Assembly (NCBI GenBank): GCA_013397695.1
Contig: VYZI01000035.1
Coordinates: 2,894,316-2,958,315 of the forward strand
Direction of reading: 5' to 3'
Source of the DNA: Centropus unirufus
Lineage: Eukaryota; Chordata; Aves; Cuculiformes; Centropidae
Length of the DNA stretch: 64,000 bases
Within the stretch, counting starts at the first letter, position 1. The number at the start of each line of letters is the position of its first letter. Below are positions 61,512-64,000 of the stretch, piece after piece. The notes beneath the pieces were generated by a model, which did no database searches, had not been told where the DNA came from, and worked only from the letters and a program-made list of their open reading frames with translations. The position numbers were made by a program, and so were the translations under genes.

Positions 61512-64000
61512 TTAACCACTTTTAACCCCCATGAAGAAGCACCAGCCCTCTCAATGATTTTTGATTCAGTATCTGAGATCTTGTCTGTTGTACTCTGAGA
61601 TGGTGTTAACTTCATCAGAGGTTGCAGGGAGGCTCCAACTGACACACCACAGCTTTACCAAGGAGCTGTATCTGACGTATTGGATTCTGGAATGGGAGAG
61701 GGGCCATGATGATGAGATGAAAAGATGTGAAATACCTGTGCCCAGACAATTCTGAGCTCCACTAAGGTGCAGCACAGAGTCTTAGAAGTGGTTGTAGGAT
61801 ACAACAAGCTGAACATCATCTCTTGTGCAATATTTTCACATTAATTCGTGCTTTCTTTTATTTTTAAGAATTGTAGCAAGCTCTAAAATAATTCTCAAAT
61901 AACTTACTACTTTATTTTTAGGGCATTTTCTCTATTTCGTTCTCCATTCATTTATTTATTTAGCTAACATTTTAGCCTCCTCAAGTTTTCTAGAGATGCT
62001 AAACTCTTCAAAATAAGATGAAGTACACATCAGGGACTCCCTGCACAGCAGCAACTTTAATTCAGTTCTACACTTGAAGATAATTAAAATAACCACTGGC
62101 TGGGAATTTGAATCTCTTTGTATGGTTTTCAAAGAAGACAAGCTCTCTTTAGTTCCCTGGGGCAGAGATTCCAAACTTTCTCTATTGAGTCCATGAAAAA
62201 AAAAATTCTGATTGCAGCTGTGTCCCTAAGCCCAAATTTGAACATATTTGTCTAGAGGCAGATGGAGTTTTCAATATGACTTTGGTCTTTATCCACAAAG
62301 ATATTTTTGATGCTCAAATTTTAAAGTAAATAGGCCAGATCTAATCTAATCTTTTCTTGGAGAAAAAGGTGGGGAGAACTCTAATTTGAGGGAAAATTTA
62401 GACCTGAGAAATCACAGATGTGTGTTTTACAGCTGGAAGGGATGTTCAGAGGAGAGCAGATTAGCAGGGCTTAGTCATAGGAATGATTACAGTTGGAAAA
62501 TATGGAGAGAAAAGCTGAGAGCTTCATTCATCTATGCCTGCTTTTTTTTTTCTAGATTGATGCAATTCAAAGTTTAAGAGTTTACCTTGAATCCCCACTC
62601 ATTTAGTCCCAGAGAAGCAGTAAGCGTTTAAATTAAACCAAGCATTTAGAGAATACTCAAAGTCAATTATGCCATCAGAATTTGCAGGGCAGTAATTTAC
62701 TAAAATAGCATTAACTCAATCTTTTGAAACTGTCTGGCCATAAGCTAATGTTTCTACTTGCTTGCAGCCTTTGAATCAAACGTAGATAGATAAAAAAGGA
62801 ATTGAACATTCACTGAACAGTATTTCTAGGTGGCTGTAAATCCTATAGTTAGTACAATATGAATCAAACAGGAAGACAGGGTGAGAAGGCACCTCCTGTG
62901 AATAGGGCAGGGAACTTTCTCCTGGACAGTCATTCTACTGAATACTGAAAAAGAGTTGGAGAACATCTGATTTATGCCAAGAAATAGAATCAAGGGGAGT
63001 TTTTGAAATACAAATGGAAATCTGAGTGGATAAGAAAACAAAAAGACCAAAGTAATTTTTCAAAGAGGAATGGTTTGGAAGTTGAGCTTCAGTCATAGTA
63101 TTTCTCCTTAATGTGTGAGTCATTCCATACACAGCTGCTTCAAAGTGAACATGCAGGGGGATATAATGGACACATTGAAGAGAGATTGTCTTGGATCACT
63201 GAATCAAAGAGTCCAGGCACGTGTCTGTCTTTATGAAGAAGTGAACACAACTACTAGAGTGGAGGCAAACGCAGCATGTGTCTTTTACTCTTCAGCTCAT
63301 CTGTTTATGTATATATTAAAATATTACAATTCTGTACTCAGCTAATTATCAGCCTACCACTTGATGATAATCCAGAATCCTTCAATGCATCAGAAAATGT
63401 CACATCTGTTTTCTTAAAATAATTCACACACTATTTAAGAAGTTGTCAATGTTTTTTTCTGTTCACAAGGGCATTCTCATTAGCTATATCTTTGTCTGTA
63501 ATGTCAAGAAATAGGAAATTAGGATTCCAACTATGCTTATAAGGTGATATTTATCCATATTTTACCAAATGTCAAACTTTATTTCTAGTATTTTTCTTGC
63601 AGAAGAATCAAGAAATGACTATCTTTTTTAGTCATCATATAAATCCCGATCTTGTTGAAGAATGAAGGCTATGAAAAGTGCATGTAGCAAGGAGCTACTG
63701 TTTTCTCTCTGAAATCTAGCTGAGAGTTACTAAATTTTTGGGGGTCACTTTTATTATTACAATACATCCTAGAACTCTTGATGGTCTTAATAGTTCAGGC
63801 TGTTAATGAAGTGAGGTCAAAGTTATGTAATAAGGTATTTGAAACATATAAGTAAATTTGCATCTCTTCTGAGTACTAAAGTTCGGTTCTTAGAAGAACA
63901 AAAGGTGTTACCCTTATGCAGTAATCAAAATCCAGGTAAATTAACTGTAGCCTTAGGGCTACTTTAATTTACTTAATTTTCTGGAAATATCTTTGGGATA
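61512..64000. other. Non-coding DNA, no gene seen
   Basis: No supported gene or repeat family up to the window end. A short TTTA-type run lies at about 61949-61961. The open frames are short and featureless. Confidence 0.5.

Overview
The window looks like bird nuclear DNA from a gene desert or a very long intron. Three things point to Aves. Several CR1 LINE copies carry the characteristic ATTCTATG-type octamer tail. A solo LTR has an avian-sarcoma/leukosis-like (alpharetrovirus) R-U5 organisation. A second LTR is of a type common in bird genomes. Most of the sequence is visibly AT-rich, with many short homopolymer runs. I found no exon, tRNA, rRNA, snRNA or CpG island that I can support. Almost every open frame is a chance frame or lies in dead transposon coding sequence.

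Layout: 1-7.1 kb is unassigned AT-rich DNA with one probable ancient MIR/L3-type scrap. At 7.11-8.06 kb two LTRs of different families sit about 130 bp apart; the second has a 6-bp target-site duplication and a recognisable promoter. CR1 LINE remnants lie at 9.80-10.48 (+), 12.995-13.09 (+, tiny), 25.69-27.40 (-), 33.34-34.48 (+), 41.61-42.79 (+) and 61.08-61.51 kb (+, an older subfamily). The 33.3-kb copy abuts a 314-bp polypyrimidine tract on its 5' side and ends in an expanded octamer microsatellite. Scraps resembling the shared MIR/CR1-L3 tail occur near 2.7, 39.2 and 52.85 kb. A GC-richer, internally repetitive block at about 55.4-58.0 kb is unassigned.

The most interesting object is at about 40.67-41.30 kb. 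It is a decayed, frameshifted stretch that still spells, in order, a CCHC zinc knuckle, a GRYxWRHDEV-like block, a DLKRKLIF-like block and a GWK-type block. This is the C-terminal layout of non-LTR retrotransposons with a restriction-like endonuclease (R2/NeSL/Hero-type). That class is quite distinct from the CR1 elements that dominate the window. A younger CR1 lies just downstream.

There are no operons or gene circuits. The window is a fossil record of successive retroelement insertions in otherwise anonymous DNA. All family assignments rest on recognising motifs and consensus-like phrases by eye; no search was run.
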